Origin: Flavobacterium sp. ov086
GTDB taxonomy: Bacteria > Bacteroidota > Bacteroidia > Flavobacteriales > Flavobacteriaceae
Direction: 5' to 3'
Assembly: GCF_900187965.1 (NCBI RefSeq)
Contig: NZ_FZNL01000005.1
Location: 124,001-188,000, forward strand
DNA: 64,000 bases
Every line of letters starts with the position of its first letter. Within the stretch, counting starts at the first letter, position 1. Below, piece after piece: positions 34,692 through 43,842 of the stretch. A program made the position numbers and the translations under genes. The notes beneath the pieces were generated by a model, which had not been told where the DNA came from, searched no databases, and worked only from the letters and a program-made list of their open reading frames with translations.

Positions 34692-36674
34692 ATGTTAAAA
34701 AAAATATTAAATATCAAATTTTTGGTACTGGCTTTTTACGCCATTACCTTACAAGTTACAAGTCAGGAAACAAAGTTGAGATTATCCGGAATGGTCGATG
34801 TGCCCATTCCGGGGTCAACTCTAAACATGACTTATGATGCAAAAGGAGGACCATTGGAAAGCATCAGGGAGATTAACGGATGTGTCTATGTTTTTAATGA
34901 TTACCAATGGGAAATCGAAGACCTTAAAATGAAAAAAAACGGGGCTGTCTGGAATGTAGAATATACCGTTCCAAAAAACTGCGCATTTATGGCATTCAAG
35001 TTCTATGGCAATACAAATAATGGTTTGGTTACTGACACCGGACAAGACACCGGATATCTTTTAGTTGTTTTTAAAGAGCCAAAAGTAAAAATGCCGGGAG
35101 CTGATTTGGCTTGGGCTACTTTTAGAAATAAGGATTTCAATACACAATTTGGCGGTTATTTTAAAGATTTTACTATCGCCGGAGATGCCACGGAATATTG
35201 GTTGAAAAAAGAAGTAGCAGATCATGGTGAAAACTTCCCCAAATTTATTGATACCTACATTAAAGTTTTAAAGGTTCAGAAACCGGAAAAATTTGACGAG
35301 TTAGGACATCGTTTTTTAGGTGATTTTGTTACGAAAATAAATGGTCAGCCAGAAGAAGTATATGCTAAAGTTCAAAATTTATACCTGTATGAACTGAAAG
35401 ATAAAGTTAAAGCAGATTCAATCGAAACGATGATTCAAAAACTATTTCCTAAAGGAACATTTTTGCGATTTAAAGCCTATCAAAAAATCAATCAAATCCG
35501 TAATTCGGAAGACAGAAATAAAGTAGTGAATCAGTTTTTGGCTGATTTTCCAAATGATGCAACAGTTCCGGCTTCTCAAAAGTATTTGTATGATAACATT
35601 TCTAAGATGCTGTTCGCGTATTATTTTGAAACAAAGGATTACCAGTCTATTTTGAAGTTACTTCCAACAATGAATTTTGCATCGATAAATGACTGTTATC
35701 ATCAGGATATTTCGAAAGCATTGTATATTAAATCTGTAGAGCCTGCTGTTATAGAAACTATGGCTGTGCCAATGATCAGATTAATGCAGGAGAAAGTAAA
35801 CGATATGTCGTATATGCAAGGTATTTACTGGTCACCAAATCAGGCTACAGAAAATGCCAAAACGCAATTAAACAATGAGTTGGTAATCCAGATTCGTATG
35901 TTTAGTATGCTAAATAAATACAAGGAAGTTCTGGAGTGTTTTGAATTATTGCCGGTTGAAAAACGTTATGAAAAAGCAAGTATCAACGATATTCATATAA
36001 CTGCTTTAGAAGCGTTGAACAAACCTGTAATCGAAGTTTTAAAAAATGCTGCAAGAGCCAATGCTTTATCAGAAAAAGCGACAGCAAAACTAAAAGATTG
36101 GTATCTTAAAGAAGGCAAAAAAGAAGCTGATTTTCCTGCTTTTCTAGAACAATTAAAAAAAGAAAATAATTCTGAAGAACAAATTGTTTTGATGACTCCT
36201 GTAAAAGCTCCGGCAATTGATGCACTAACAACGGACGGTAAGCCAAAACAATTGGTTTTAGACAGTGGAAAAATCATCGTAATCGATTTTTGGGCAACCT
36301 GGTGCGGACCTTGTAAAAAAGCGTTTCCTGCTATGCAGCAATTAGTGAATAACTACAAAGACGATAAAAACGTTGAATTCTATTTTATAAGTACACAAGA
36401 AAATAAAGAAGGCTATAAAAAAGAAGCTATAGCCTATTTAAAAGAAAAAGGATATAAGTTAGATGCTTATTTTGATCTTGTAAAAAAAGATGGTGGAACC
36501 AATAATGCTTCGTTTTCAAATTATGCGAAAATTTTTAAATCAAGCGGTATTCCGAGAAAAGTAGTGATCAAAAACGGTCAAATTCGCTTTACATCAGAAG
36601 GTTTTTCAGGAAATCCGGGTCAGTTGGTTGATGAATTGACAGGAGTTATTAATGCTTTAAAAAATGAAAAATAG
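34692..36674 (+). CDS. TlpA-like thioredoxin-domain protein with long N-terminal region
   Basis: 660 residues, signal peptide ending near LQVTSQ. The C-terminal 140 residues form a TlpA/ResA-type thioredoxin domain with IVIDFWATWCGPCKKAFPAM; the redox pair is Cys538/Cys541. The N-terminal 500 residues are a helical, unassigned region. It starts 11 nt after SusD. A thiol-disulfide enzyme here could reduce disulfides in imported peptides or maintain the following peptidases. Its last codons overlap the upstream extension of the next gene. Confidence 0.88.
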   Translation: MLKKILNIKFLVLAFYAITLQVTSQETKLRLSGMVDVPIPGSTLNMTYDAKGGPLESIREINGCVYVFNDYQWEIEDLKMKKNGAVWNVEYTVPKNCAFMAFKFYGNTNNGLVTDTGQDTGYLLVVFKEPKVKMPGADLAWATFRNKDFNTQFGGYFKDFTIAGDATEYWLKKEVADHGENFPKFIDTYIKVLKVQKPEKFDELGHRFLGDFVTKINGQPEEVYAKVQNLYLYELKDKVKADSIETMIQKLFPKGTFLRFKAYQKINQIRNSEDRNKVVNQFLADFPNDATVPASQKYLYDNISKMLFAYYFETKDYQSILKLLPTMNFASINDCYHQDISKALYIKSVEPAVIETMAVPMIRLMQEKVNDMSYMQGIYWSPNQATENAKTQLNNELVIQIRMFSMLNKYKEVLECFELLPVEKRYEKASINDIHITALEALNKPVIEVLKNAARANALSEKATAKLKDWYLKEGKKEADFPAFLEQLKKENNSEEQIVLMTPVKAPAIDALTTDGKPKQLVLDSGKIIVIDFWATWCGPCKKAFPAMQQLVNNYKDDKNVEFYFISTQENKEGYKKEAIAYLKEKGYKLDAYFDLVKKDGGTNNASFSNYAKIFKSSGIPRKVVIKNGQIRFTSEGFSGNPGQLVDELTGVINALKNEK

Positions 36675-36696
36675 ATTTTCAAAAGCCAATAGTGTT

Positions 36697-39297
36697 ATGA
36701 AAAAAACAATTATACTGTGTATACTCGGTTTGAGTATACACAGTTTATCTGCACAGAAAAAAGCTGTCGATGAGTCTGCTTATCAAACATGGCAACGAAT
36801 TAACAGCAAATCTTTATCTTATAATGGAAAATGGATGTCGTATAGCACGGTTTTTCAGGATGAAGAAAAAGAAAACAAAAAGCAAGTCATTATTCAGGAA
36901 ACTCCAAAAGGAAAACGCTTGGTATTGGACAATGTGAGCGATCTGAAATTCATCGGAAAAAAAGACTGGATTCAATACAGTAAAAATGACACTACATTTT
37001 TACAAAACTTGAAATCAGGCTTAAAAAGAGTATGGAAATCCAAACATTATACGAACATTCTTGAAGGTACTGATATTTTATATTATACACGTCCGGAAGA
37101 TGTAAAAGGAACATTCTTTCTACAGCGTTTGGTTTGTTATAATGTAGAGACAAACGATAGTTCATTTGTAAATAACATCAAATCGTTTCGATTTTTGAAA
37201 AATAAAACGATTTTTTATCTTCAGATAGAAAAAAATCAGGCATTCCTGAAATACGGATTTCCAGGCGGAAAACAACAAATAGTTTATAACGGAAAAGCAG
37301 CAGACTTTGGAGATTTTCAATTAAATGCTAAAGAAGACGGTGGTAGTTTTACACTTCGCACCAATGAAAATTCAGAATTTAATATGCTGTATTATTTTAG
37401 TCTGAAAACCAATTCAGTGAAACCTGTTTTCAATTATGATGATATTTCGATAAGTGATCCTGCTTATTCTATTTCAAAAGTAGCTTACGGACTCAATGAA
37501 AACACGAATCTCATTCCGTTAATGCTTAACGAGAAAAAACGCTCTGAAAATTTGCAAATCCCAAGATCGGAAATTGAAATCTGGAAATCAGGCCAGGGTA
37601 CGATGGAACGCAGACAGGAATTACTTAGAAATTCAAAAATAGCGCCAAGCGAACAGAAATATTTTTATGATATTAAAAACAGAAAATGCATTAAACTGGC
37701 TGCTACCGGCGAATATGATCAGTTAATGGTGCCGGAATCAGATAATTTTAAAGGTGTTTTTGCCATAGATAAAAAGCCATATGCAATCGAGGTAGACTGG
37801 ACATTTAACGAGCGAATTGATTTGTTCTGGATTGATGTCACAACCGGAAAATCAAAAAAAATAATCGAAGGAACTACTGCAAATCCTATTTGGAATCCTC
37901 AAGGAACTTTTGCTGTTTTTTATGATGACAAACAGAAATCCTGGATGGTTTTTGACAGCGCTGAAAATGAGTTGCAGTTTAAAAACATAAGCAAGCAAAT
38001 TCCTTTTACTATTTTTAATGATGCCGTAGATATGGCGTCTATGAATACCGCTTACGGAATAGCAGGCTGGTTAAACGACGGAAACACGGTTGTACTTTAC
38101 GATCAGTTTGATATGTGGGCCATAGATTTAACGAATCAAAAACCAGCATACGCAATCACACAAGGCTATGGAAGAAAAAATAAAGTGGTTTTAAGATTGG
38201 GTGAAGTAACTTATGGTGGAGATTTAACCAACAGAAAAATAATAACTTTTGTTGGTTTTGATACAGAACATAAATCAAAAGGAATTTACAAATTGAGCAA
38301 TAATACTGTTACTAAAGTGTTTGCTAATCCTGATTATGATGTAAAAATAGAAGCAACATCAGCAGATAATTCGAGCGTTTTATTTTCAAAAGAAAGCTAT
38401 ACCGTTTTTAGCGATCTTTGGTGGGCAACCTCAAATTTCGGATCCCAACAGCGACTTACAGATATCAATCCACAGCAAAAAGAATATGCGTGGGGAACCT
38501 CAAAATTAGTGACCTGGAAAGCTTTTAACGGAAAAGAAAATCAAGGTAATCTATATCTTCCTGACAATTATGATCCTAAAAAAACATATCCTGTACTAGT
38601 TCATTTTTACGAAAAACATACCGAAGAATTGAACCAATATCAATTGCCGGAGACCAGCACTTCTAATATTAATATTCCGTCATATGTAAGCAGAGGGTAT
38701 ATCGTTTTTCAGCCAGATGTACATTATACCTATGGCGATCCCGGAAACAGTATCTATAATGATGTTATCAGCGGAGTGGAGTATTTAATAACACAGGGAA
38801 TCACGGAGAAAGGTAAAATTGGTATTCAGGGACATAGTTTTGGAGGTTACGAAACTTCATTTTTGCTTACCAAATCAGATATTTTCAGCTGTGCAATTGT
38901 GGGTTCAGGTGTGAGTAATTTTACAGCAAATTATCCTGTTATGAGATCTAATGGGCTTTCGACAATGTTTAAATACGAAGTAGATCAGTACCGTATGAGC
39001 AGTTCATTATATGATAATTTAGAAGGTTATATCAAAAATTCGCCGTTGTTTTCTGCGAAAAACATCAAAACTCCAACACTTATTTTTCATAATGATGGTG
39101 ATCGTGCTGTACCGTATCAGGAAGGGCAGTCTTTGTTTTTTGCACTTCGACGTTTAGGAAAACAAGCGTGGCTGGTCAATTACAAAAAAGAAGGACATAC
39201 GCTGGATCAGGCCAGTAACAGAAAAGACTGGACAATCAAAATGCAGCAGTATTTTGATTACTACTTAAAAGGTGCAGAACGCCCAAACTGGATGTAA
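36697..39297 (+). CDS. S9-family (prolyl oligopeptidase-type) exported peptidase
   Basis: 866 residues from ATG 36697, where a clean signal peptide (MKKTIILCILGLSIHSLSAQ) begins; an in-frame ATG at 36664 overlaps the upstream stop. A beta-propeller-like N-terminal half precedes a C-terminal alpha/beta-hydrolase domain with IGIQGHSFGGYETSFLL (Ser714), LIFHNDGDRAVPYQEGQSLF (Asp) and YKKEGHTLDQ (His). It should cleave short peptides in the periplasm. Confidence 0.93.
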   Translation: MKKTIILCILGLSIHSLSAQKKAVDESAYQTWQRINSKSLSYNGKWMSYSTVFQDEEKENKKQVIIQETPKGKRLVLDNVSDLKFIGKKDWIQYSKNDTTFLQNLKSGLKRVWKSKHYTNILEGTDILYYTRPEDVKGTFFLQRLVCYNVETNDSSFVNNIKSFRFLKNKTIFYLQIEKNQAFLKYGFPGGKQQIVYNGKAADFGDFQLNAKEDGGSFTLRTNENSEFNMLYYFSLKTNSVKPVFNYDDISISDPAYSISKVAYGLNENTNLIPLMLNEKKRSENLQIPRSEIEIWKSGQGTMERRQELLRNSKIAPSEQKYFYDIKNRKCIKLAATGEYDQLMVPESDNFKGVFAIDKKPYAIEVDWTFNERIDLFWIDVTTGKSKKIIEGTTANPIWNPQGTFAVFYDDKQKSWMVFDSAENELQFKNISKQIPFTIFNDAVDMASMNTAYGIAGWLNDGNTVVLYDQFDMWAIDLTNQKPAYAITQGYGRKNKVVLRLGEVTYGGDLTNRKIITFVGFDTEHKSKGIYKLSNNTVTKVFANPDYDVKIEATSADNSSVLFSKESYTVFSDLWWATSNFGSQQRLTDINPQQKEYAWGTSKLVTWKAFNGKENQGNLYLPDNYDPKKTYPVLVHFYEKHTEELNQYQLPETSTSNINIPSYVSRGYIVFQPDVHYTYGDPGNSIYNDVISGVEYLITQGITEKGKIGIQGHSFGGYETSFLLTKSDIFSCAIVGSGVSNFTANYPVMRSNGLSTMFKYEVDQYRMSSSLYDNLEGYIKNSPLFSAKNIKTPTLIFHNDGDRAVPYQEGQSLFFALRRLGKQAWLVNYKKEGHTLDQASNRKDWTIKMQQYFDYYLKGAERPNWM

Positions 39298-39308
39298 TTA
39301 TTTTTTAA

Positions 39309-39437
39309 CACATAGAAACATAGTATTTGTAGTCTTTAAAAAAGCGTTTCACTTTATTTGAAAACACAGAGTTGGCTATGTGAATTGATGTTAGTGAAAT
39401 TACCCTTTTCAGCAGCTTTTAACTATGTTTCTATGTG
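39309..39437. repeat. MITE-like inverted repeat unit of 129 bp
   Basis: Ends are a perfect 15-bp inverted repeat (CACATAGAAACATAG / CTATGTTTCTATGTG). No coding frame lies inside. I associate this end motif with recurrent intergenic repeats in Flavobacterium genomes, from memory only. Confidence 0.5.
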
Positions 39438-39453
39438 CTTAAATGAGACTGTT

Positions 39454-39483
39454 ATTTGAAGATTTCTTAAGAAGTCTTCAAAT
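39454..39483 (+). terminator. Hairpin upstream of the M16 peptidase gene
   Basis: 30-nt palindrome, 9-bp outer stem plus a 5-bp inner palindrome TTCTTAAGAA. No clear T-run follows, so its role as a terminator after the S9 gene is only possible. Confidence 0.35.
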
Positions 39484-39578
39484 CGATAGCAGGTAATTCT
39501 TATACTATTTTTTAAATTTATTTTTCAAAAACAAAATAACAAATCAATCAAAAAAAAAAAACATTAACGATCAACAAC

Positions 39579-42395
39579 ATGAAAGTAAAATTATTTCTTG
39601 CGCATTTTATGATACTGGGTTTAACGCAGGTTTCAGCGCAATTTAAAACCACAATTCCGTTACGGAAAGATGTTGTACACGGGACTTTAAGCAACGGAAT
39701 GCAATATTTTATTATGCATAATGAATGGCCAAAAGACAGAGCAGATTTTTATTTTGTTCAGAATGTAGGGGCCATTTTAGAAGATGATAATCAAAACGGA
39801 CTGGCGCATTTTCTAGAACATATGGCTTTTAACGGAACAGAGCATTTTAAAGGAAAAAGCATGATAAATATGCTGGCGAAAGAAGGCGTAACTTTTGGGC
39901 GCGATATTAATGCATATACGGCTCACGATGAGACTGTTTATAATATTAATAATGTTCCTGTAAAGAATCAGGTTTTACTTGATTCCTGTTTATACATTTT
40001 ACACGACTGGTCTGGATTTTTATCTTTGAAAGATACTGAAATTGATGCCGAAAGAGGCGTGATACACGAAGAATGGCGTACGAGAAAAAATGCTGATTTA
40101 AGAATTCAATCACAGTTAGAACCCGTTATTTATAATGAAGGAAAATATGCCAAAAGAGATGTTTTAGGAGATATGAATATTATTGATAATTTCAAATACA
40201 AACAATTAAGGGATTATTATAAAAAATGGTATTTACCAAATCATCAGGCAGTTGTAATTGTGGGAGATATTGATGTTGCCAAAATGGAACAGCAAATTAA
40301 AACAATAATGGGCTCGATTCTAATGCCATCAAACTCGGCAGAGCGTACCTACGAAACGATTCCTGATAACGATAATTTATTGTACAAACTCGCTGTAGAT
40401 AAAGAAGCACAGAAAACCACAATTGCATTAAACTTTAAAAAGAACAAACCACTTGTTCAGGATGAGACGACTTTTGAAAATAGTATTGTACAACAATTGG
40501 CACTGCAAATGATGAACAATCGTTTTAGAGAATATATAGTAAACAACGAAACCGCTTTATTATCGGCAGGAGTTGATAATTCTGATGTAACCCGATTGAC
40601 TTCTTTTTTTACTTTAAATGTAATTCCGAAAAACGGACAACTATTAGAAGGTTTTAAACAAGGTTATACCGAATATCAGCGCGCGATTCAAAATGGTTTT
40701 ACTAAAGAAGAATTAGATCGTGTAAAAGAAAATATGCGTACCAGTTATGAAAATCAATTAAAAAACAAAGATAAAATTGGCAACTCAAATTGGGCACAGC
40801 AACTTCAGGGCTACTTTCTGGAAGCTTCGCCGGTAATGAGTTTAGAAGATGAATTTGAGTTTGTAAAAAACACACTGGCGAAAGTGGGTGTCGATCAGGT
40901 AAATAAAGTATTCAGAGCATTTCCAACAGAAAAAAATCAGATTTTAACCGTTTCAGGACCAGATAAAGAAGAAATTAAATATCCATCAGAGTTTGATTAT
41001 AAAATGGTTATCAAAAACGTAAACCAGGAAAAGTTAGCGCCCTATACAGAAACGATTAACAAGGCTGACTTAATTACAGAAAAGTTATCTGTTAAACCAA
41101 TTCTTAAGAAATTTGAAGTTAAAGGAATAAAAGAAGCCAAAGGATATGTTTTGGCCAACGGTGCCAAAGTAATTATTTATCCAACCACTCTGGCGCAGGA
41201 TCAGGTTTTGTTTTCGGCATTTAGTCCGGGTGGAATGTCGTTAGTTTCTGAAGCCGATTTACCTTCTTCTCAAATTGCAACTGCTTTGGCAAAAAGTTCT
41301 GGTTTAGGCGATTTTAAAAGTACAGATTTGCAAAAGCAACTTTCAGGAAAAACAGTAAAGCTGAGTCCGTTTATTAATGAACATTACGAAGGTTTTAACG
41401 GAAGCACGATCAAAAAAAATCTTGAAACCTTAATGCAGCTTACTTATCTTTATTTCGTACATCCACGATTCGATGCACAATCATATAAAAGAATCATTGA
41501 TTATTATCAAAATTCATTAGAGAATGTAAGCGAAAACAACAATAAGATATATGGCGATACTATCGCCTTATTAGATACCAATCATAGTAAGCGGACATTT
41601 TTGTTGAGCAAAGAAAATCTTCAGTATTTGAAACTTGATACTGCCTCAAAAATATTCAAGGAGCGTATTACTAATGCAGCTGATTTTACTTTTGTTTTTG
41701 TTGGAAATGTCAGCGAAAAAGACATTGAAACCATTAATAAATATCTTGGAAATGTATCCGGAAAAAATACCCAGGAAAAATTTATCGACCATAAAACCGG
41801 AATGGCAAATGGTACTGCAAAAGAAAAACTGGTAAGAGAAATGAATGTTCCTAAAACCAGTATTTACGTGCATCTTGAAAACAAACGGGTTAGTTTTTCA
41901 GATAAAAAACAAATCATGGCATATATGCTGTCTCAATTATTAGACAAGCGTTATTTAGAAAAAATAAGGGAAGATGAAGGTGGAAGTTACGGCGTGCAGG
42001 TGAGTAGTTCTTTATCTAAAAGTCCAACACCACAATTTTCTTTAGAGGTAAGTTTTGATTGTAATCCGGATAAAGATGCTAAACTGCTTCAGATTGTTTA
42101 TGATGAACTAAATACTATTACGAAAGAAGATGTAGACGCAAAAAATCTATCCGATATCAAACAGGATTTGATCAAAAGCAATCAACAGAATATTAAGTCA
42201 AACTCGTATTGGTTGAGCATCATTACAGATCAATTAAAAACAGGCGATCATTTTGTGAGCAGTACTGCTTATGAGAATTTGATTAAAAGTATTTCGGTAA
42301 AAGATATAAAGCAATATGCAAACGAAGTTTTAAAGAATGCGAATAGAGTAGAAGTAATTATGCAACCAAAAACGAATACCTCTCAAACTAAATAA
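39579..42395 (+). CDS. M16-family zinc peptidase (pitrilysin/insulinase type), exported
   Basis: 938 residues, signal peptide ending about QVSAQ. The inverted zinc motif HFLEH is at residues 77-81, with ERGVIHEEWRTRKNAD supplying the distal Glu. Two M16 halves are visible, the second (about 510-930) being the inactive-type domain with REDEGGSYGVQVSSSLSKSP. The family length of about 930 residues fits a single-chain exported M16. It would degrade peptides in the periplasm and completes the peptide locus; a terminator lies 97 nt downstream. Confidence 0.92.
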   Translation: MKVKLFLAHFMILGLTQVSAQFKTTIPLRKDVVHGTLSNGMQYFIMHNEWPKDRADFYFVQNVGAILEDDNQNGLAHFLEHMAFNGTEHFKGKSMINMLAKEGVTFGRDINAYTAHDETVYNINNVPVKNQVLLDSCLYILHDWSGFLSLKDTEIDAERGVIHEEWRTRKNADLRIQSQLEPVIYNEGKYAKRDVLGDMNIIDNFKYKQLRDYYKKWYLPNHQAVVIVGDIDVAKMEQQIKTIMGSILMPSNSAERTYETIPDNDNLLYKLAVDKEAQKTTIALNFKKNKPLVQDETTFENSIVQQLALQMMNNRFREYIVNNETALLSAGVDNSDVTRLTSFFTLNVIPKNGQLLEGFKQGYTEYQRAIQNGFTKEELDRVKENMRTSYENQLKNKDKIGNSNWAQQLQGYFLEASPVMSLEDEFEFVKNTLAKVGVDQVNKVFRAFPTEKNQILTVSGPDKEEIKYPSEFDYKMVIKNVNQEKLAPYTETINKADLITEKLSVKPILKKFEVKGIKEAKGYVLANGAKVIIYPTTLAQDQVLFSAFSPGGMSLVSEADLPSSQIATALAKSSGLGDFKSTDLQKQLSGKTVKLSPFINEHYEGFNGSTIKKNLETLMQLTYLYFVHPRFDAQSYKRIIDYYQNSLENVSENNNKIYGDTIALLDTNHSKRTFLLSKENLQYLKLDTASKIFKERITNAADFTFVFVGNVSEKDIETINKYLGNVSGKNTQEKFIDHKTGMANGTAKEKLVREMNVPKTSIYVHLENKRVSFSDKKQIMAYMLSQLLDKRYLEKIREDEGGSYGVQVSSSLSKSPTPQFSLEVSFDCNPDKDAKLLQIVYDELNTITKEDVDAKNLSDIKQDLIKSNQQNIKSNSYWLSIITDQLKTGDHFVSSTAYENLIKSISVKDIKQYANEVLKNANRVEVIMQPKTNTSQTK

Positions 42396-42491
42396 AGGTT
42401 GAAAACAAAATATAGGAACGGCAATTCTTCAGGTTAATTTTAATAGTCTCTTTGATAAATTTTGAATTAGTAAGTATTTTAGCAAGGACTA

Positions 42492-42519
42492 AAAAGAGCT
42501 GTTTGCCGACAGCTCTTTT
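42492..42519. terminator. Terminator after the M16 peptidase gene
   Basis: Perfect 11-bp stem AAAAGAGCTGT (42492-42502) and ACAGCTCTTTT (42509-42519) with loop TTGCCG. It can work in both directions. Confidence 0.8.
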
Positions 42520-42663
42520 CAATTAAAATTATCCTTACTTTTTGCTTTTATATTCTGGTTCACCTTTGACTATTCCGGGCTCCTTCCACTGCTGTGCTGG
42601 GTTATTTTATGAATTTGTACTAGATGATGTAGTTTGAAATCTAAACTTATAAAACCAATTCAA

Positions 42664-43032
42664 ATGCCGGGAAAAATAAACGAAAATATAAGAAACATCA
42701 GGGAACTTAAAGACTACACCCAGGAATATATGGCCTTGAGACTTAATATTACCCAGGCGGGCTATAGTAAAATTGAAAAAGGTACCATAACACTGAGTTG
42801 CGATAAATTAGAAGAGATCGTCTCTATATTTGAAATGGATCTCATTAATCTTATAGAGTTTGAAAGCAGTCTGTACCTTAAGAGCAATTCTATGAACTCC
42901 AAGGCGTCTGAGCAGAGTGATCTTTCTAATATAAAGATGCTCTACAGCGATAAAATTGCACTGCTGGAGAAACTGCTGGATAAAACGGATAGAGAACTTA
43001 AAAAGTATAGGGAAAAATATGGCTGTCTTTAA
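42664..43032 (+). CDS. XRE-family helix-turn-helix regulator
   Basis: 122 residues from ATG 42664; the open frame reaches a TTG at 42634. The N-terminal helix-turn-helix reads IRNIRELKDYTQEYMALRLN followed by ITQAGYSKIEKGTITLSCDK. The C-terminal 45 residues are a charged coiled coil (LLEKLLDKTDRELKKYREK). It stands alone behind the peptide locus terminator; targets unknown. Confidence 0.88.
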   Translation: MPGKINENIRNIRELKDYTQEYMALRLNITQAGYSKIEKGTITLSCDKLEEIVSIFEMDLINLIEFESSLYLKSNSMNSKASEQSDLSNIKMLYSDKIALLEKLLDKTDRELKKYREKYGCL

Positions 43033-43152
43033 ATATTGGCTTTTGGAGAGTTTTTTCAGTAATATGGGTGATGGTGGAAAGATAGAAGAATTGTAGTGCC
43101 ACTATTGTTTGAAATATTTATAAACAACCGCAGTTTTAAGATTAAAAGGGTT

Positions 43153-43221
43153 ATGCTTTTATGGTTTAAAATATTATTCTTAATTATTACAATGAGTTAT
43201 ATTTTATATCCGCGACAATAG
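43153..43221 (+). CDS. Possible 22-residue hydrophobic peptide
   Basis: ATG 43153 opens a 22-codon frame with a hydrophobic core (MLLWFKILFLIITMSYILY) and a short polar tail. AAAGGG precedes the ATG by 5 nt. The length is too short for firm support, but the composition is that of a small membrane peptide and it precedes another such frame. Confidence 0.3.
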   Translation: MLLWFKILFLIITMSYILYPRQ

Positions 43222-43335
43222 ATATATAATGCCAAATTGCCGTATTATTGTAAAGTCAGGGCTTCACTTTTTTTATAGTGCTGAAAAAATTTTGGCGATT
43301 TGCCAGTTTTAAATTTGGTAACAGAAGTTAATAAT

Positions 43336-43437
43336 ATGATTAATTCTATCATTAACCCTAATTCGGATTTGGTTCTAATAGTCATTGCTGTTGCCTACGG
43401 ATACTATATTATCATAATAAAAAAGAAAAAAAGGTAA
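43336..43437 (+). CDS. Possible 33-residue single-helix membrane peptide
   Basis: ATG 43336 opens a 33-codon frame: a polar N-terminus MINSIINPNSD, a hydrophobic helix LVLIVIAVAYGYYIIII and a positive KKKKR end, an ideal inside-positive arrangement. A strong T-run terminator follows 73 nt after the stop, consistent with a short dedicated transcript. Confidence 0.4.
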   Translation: MINSIINPNSDLVLIVIAVAYGYYIIIIKKKKR

Positions 43438-43509
43438 GTTCTGTAAAATACTTACAACTTTATAAAACAGATAGAAGCATAAAATGGAAGATTATGTTTT
43501 TATGGACAG

Positions 43510-43542
43510 CCGTCTTGTATTTCATGCAAGGCGGTTTTTTTT
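43510..43542 (+). terminator. Strong Rho-independent terminator
   Basis: Stem CCGTCTTG (43510-43517) with CAAGGCGG (43527-43534), one G-U pair, followed by eight T residues (43535-43542). The only rightward candidates upstream are the XRE gene and the two tiny ORFs. Confidence 0.8.
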
Positions 43543-43842
43543 ATGGTATGCCGTTCTTACTTTAATACTTACTGCCCGCATAAATGCCATAATCTTGGCA
43601 AGTGCTCTTAAATCGCCTTTTAATTTTTAATGTTCAGGCGTGAATTTAAAAGCTTTGAAGAGTTGTTATATAAATCTGGTACTCAATATGATGTGCGACA
43701 GCCTTTGGCTTACATACTATTTATTGTTCGCTTGCATAACTATGGAAAATGCAATGAAAAAAAACTTAACCTATTTATTCTATAGATGTAATTTTCAAAA
43801 ATAAAAGTATTGAAAGATCTTTTGTCGGTAAAATATTTTTTA

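Larger units (their letters stand above)
39298..39578. other. Inter-peptidase gap with long inverted repeat and hairpin
   Basis: The gap holds the perfect 15-bp inverted repeat CACATAGAAACATAG (39309-39323) and CTATGTTTCTATGTG (39423-39437) about 100 nt apart, and a separate near-perfect 30-nt palindrome at 39454-39483 (ATTTGAAGA/TCTTCAAAT). The pair looks like a small non-autonomous repeat inserted between the two peptidase genes. Confidence 0.5.
43033..43842. other. 810-nt gap with two tiny membrane ORFs and a terminator
   Basis: Between the XRE gene and the winged-helix regulator. Holds small frames at 43153-43221 and 43336-43437 and a strong terminator at 43510-43542, described separately. 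The rest (43543-43842) shows nothing recognisable. Confidence 0.45.
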
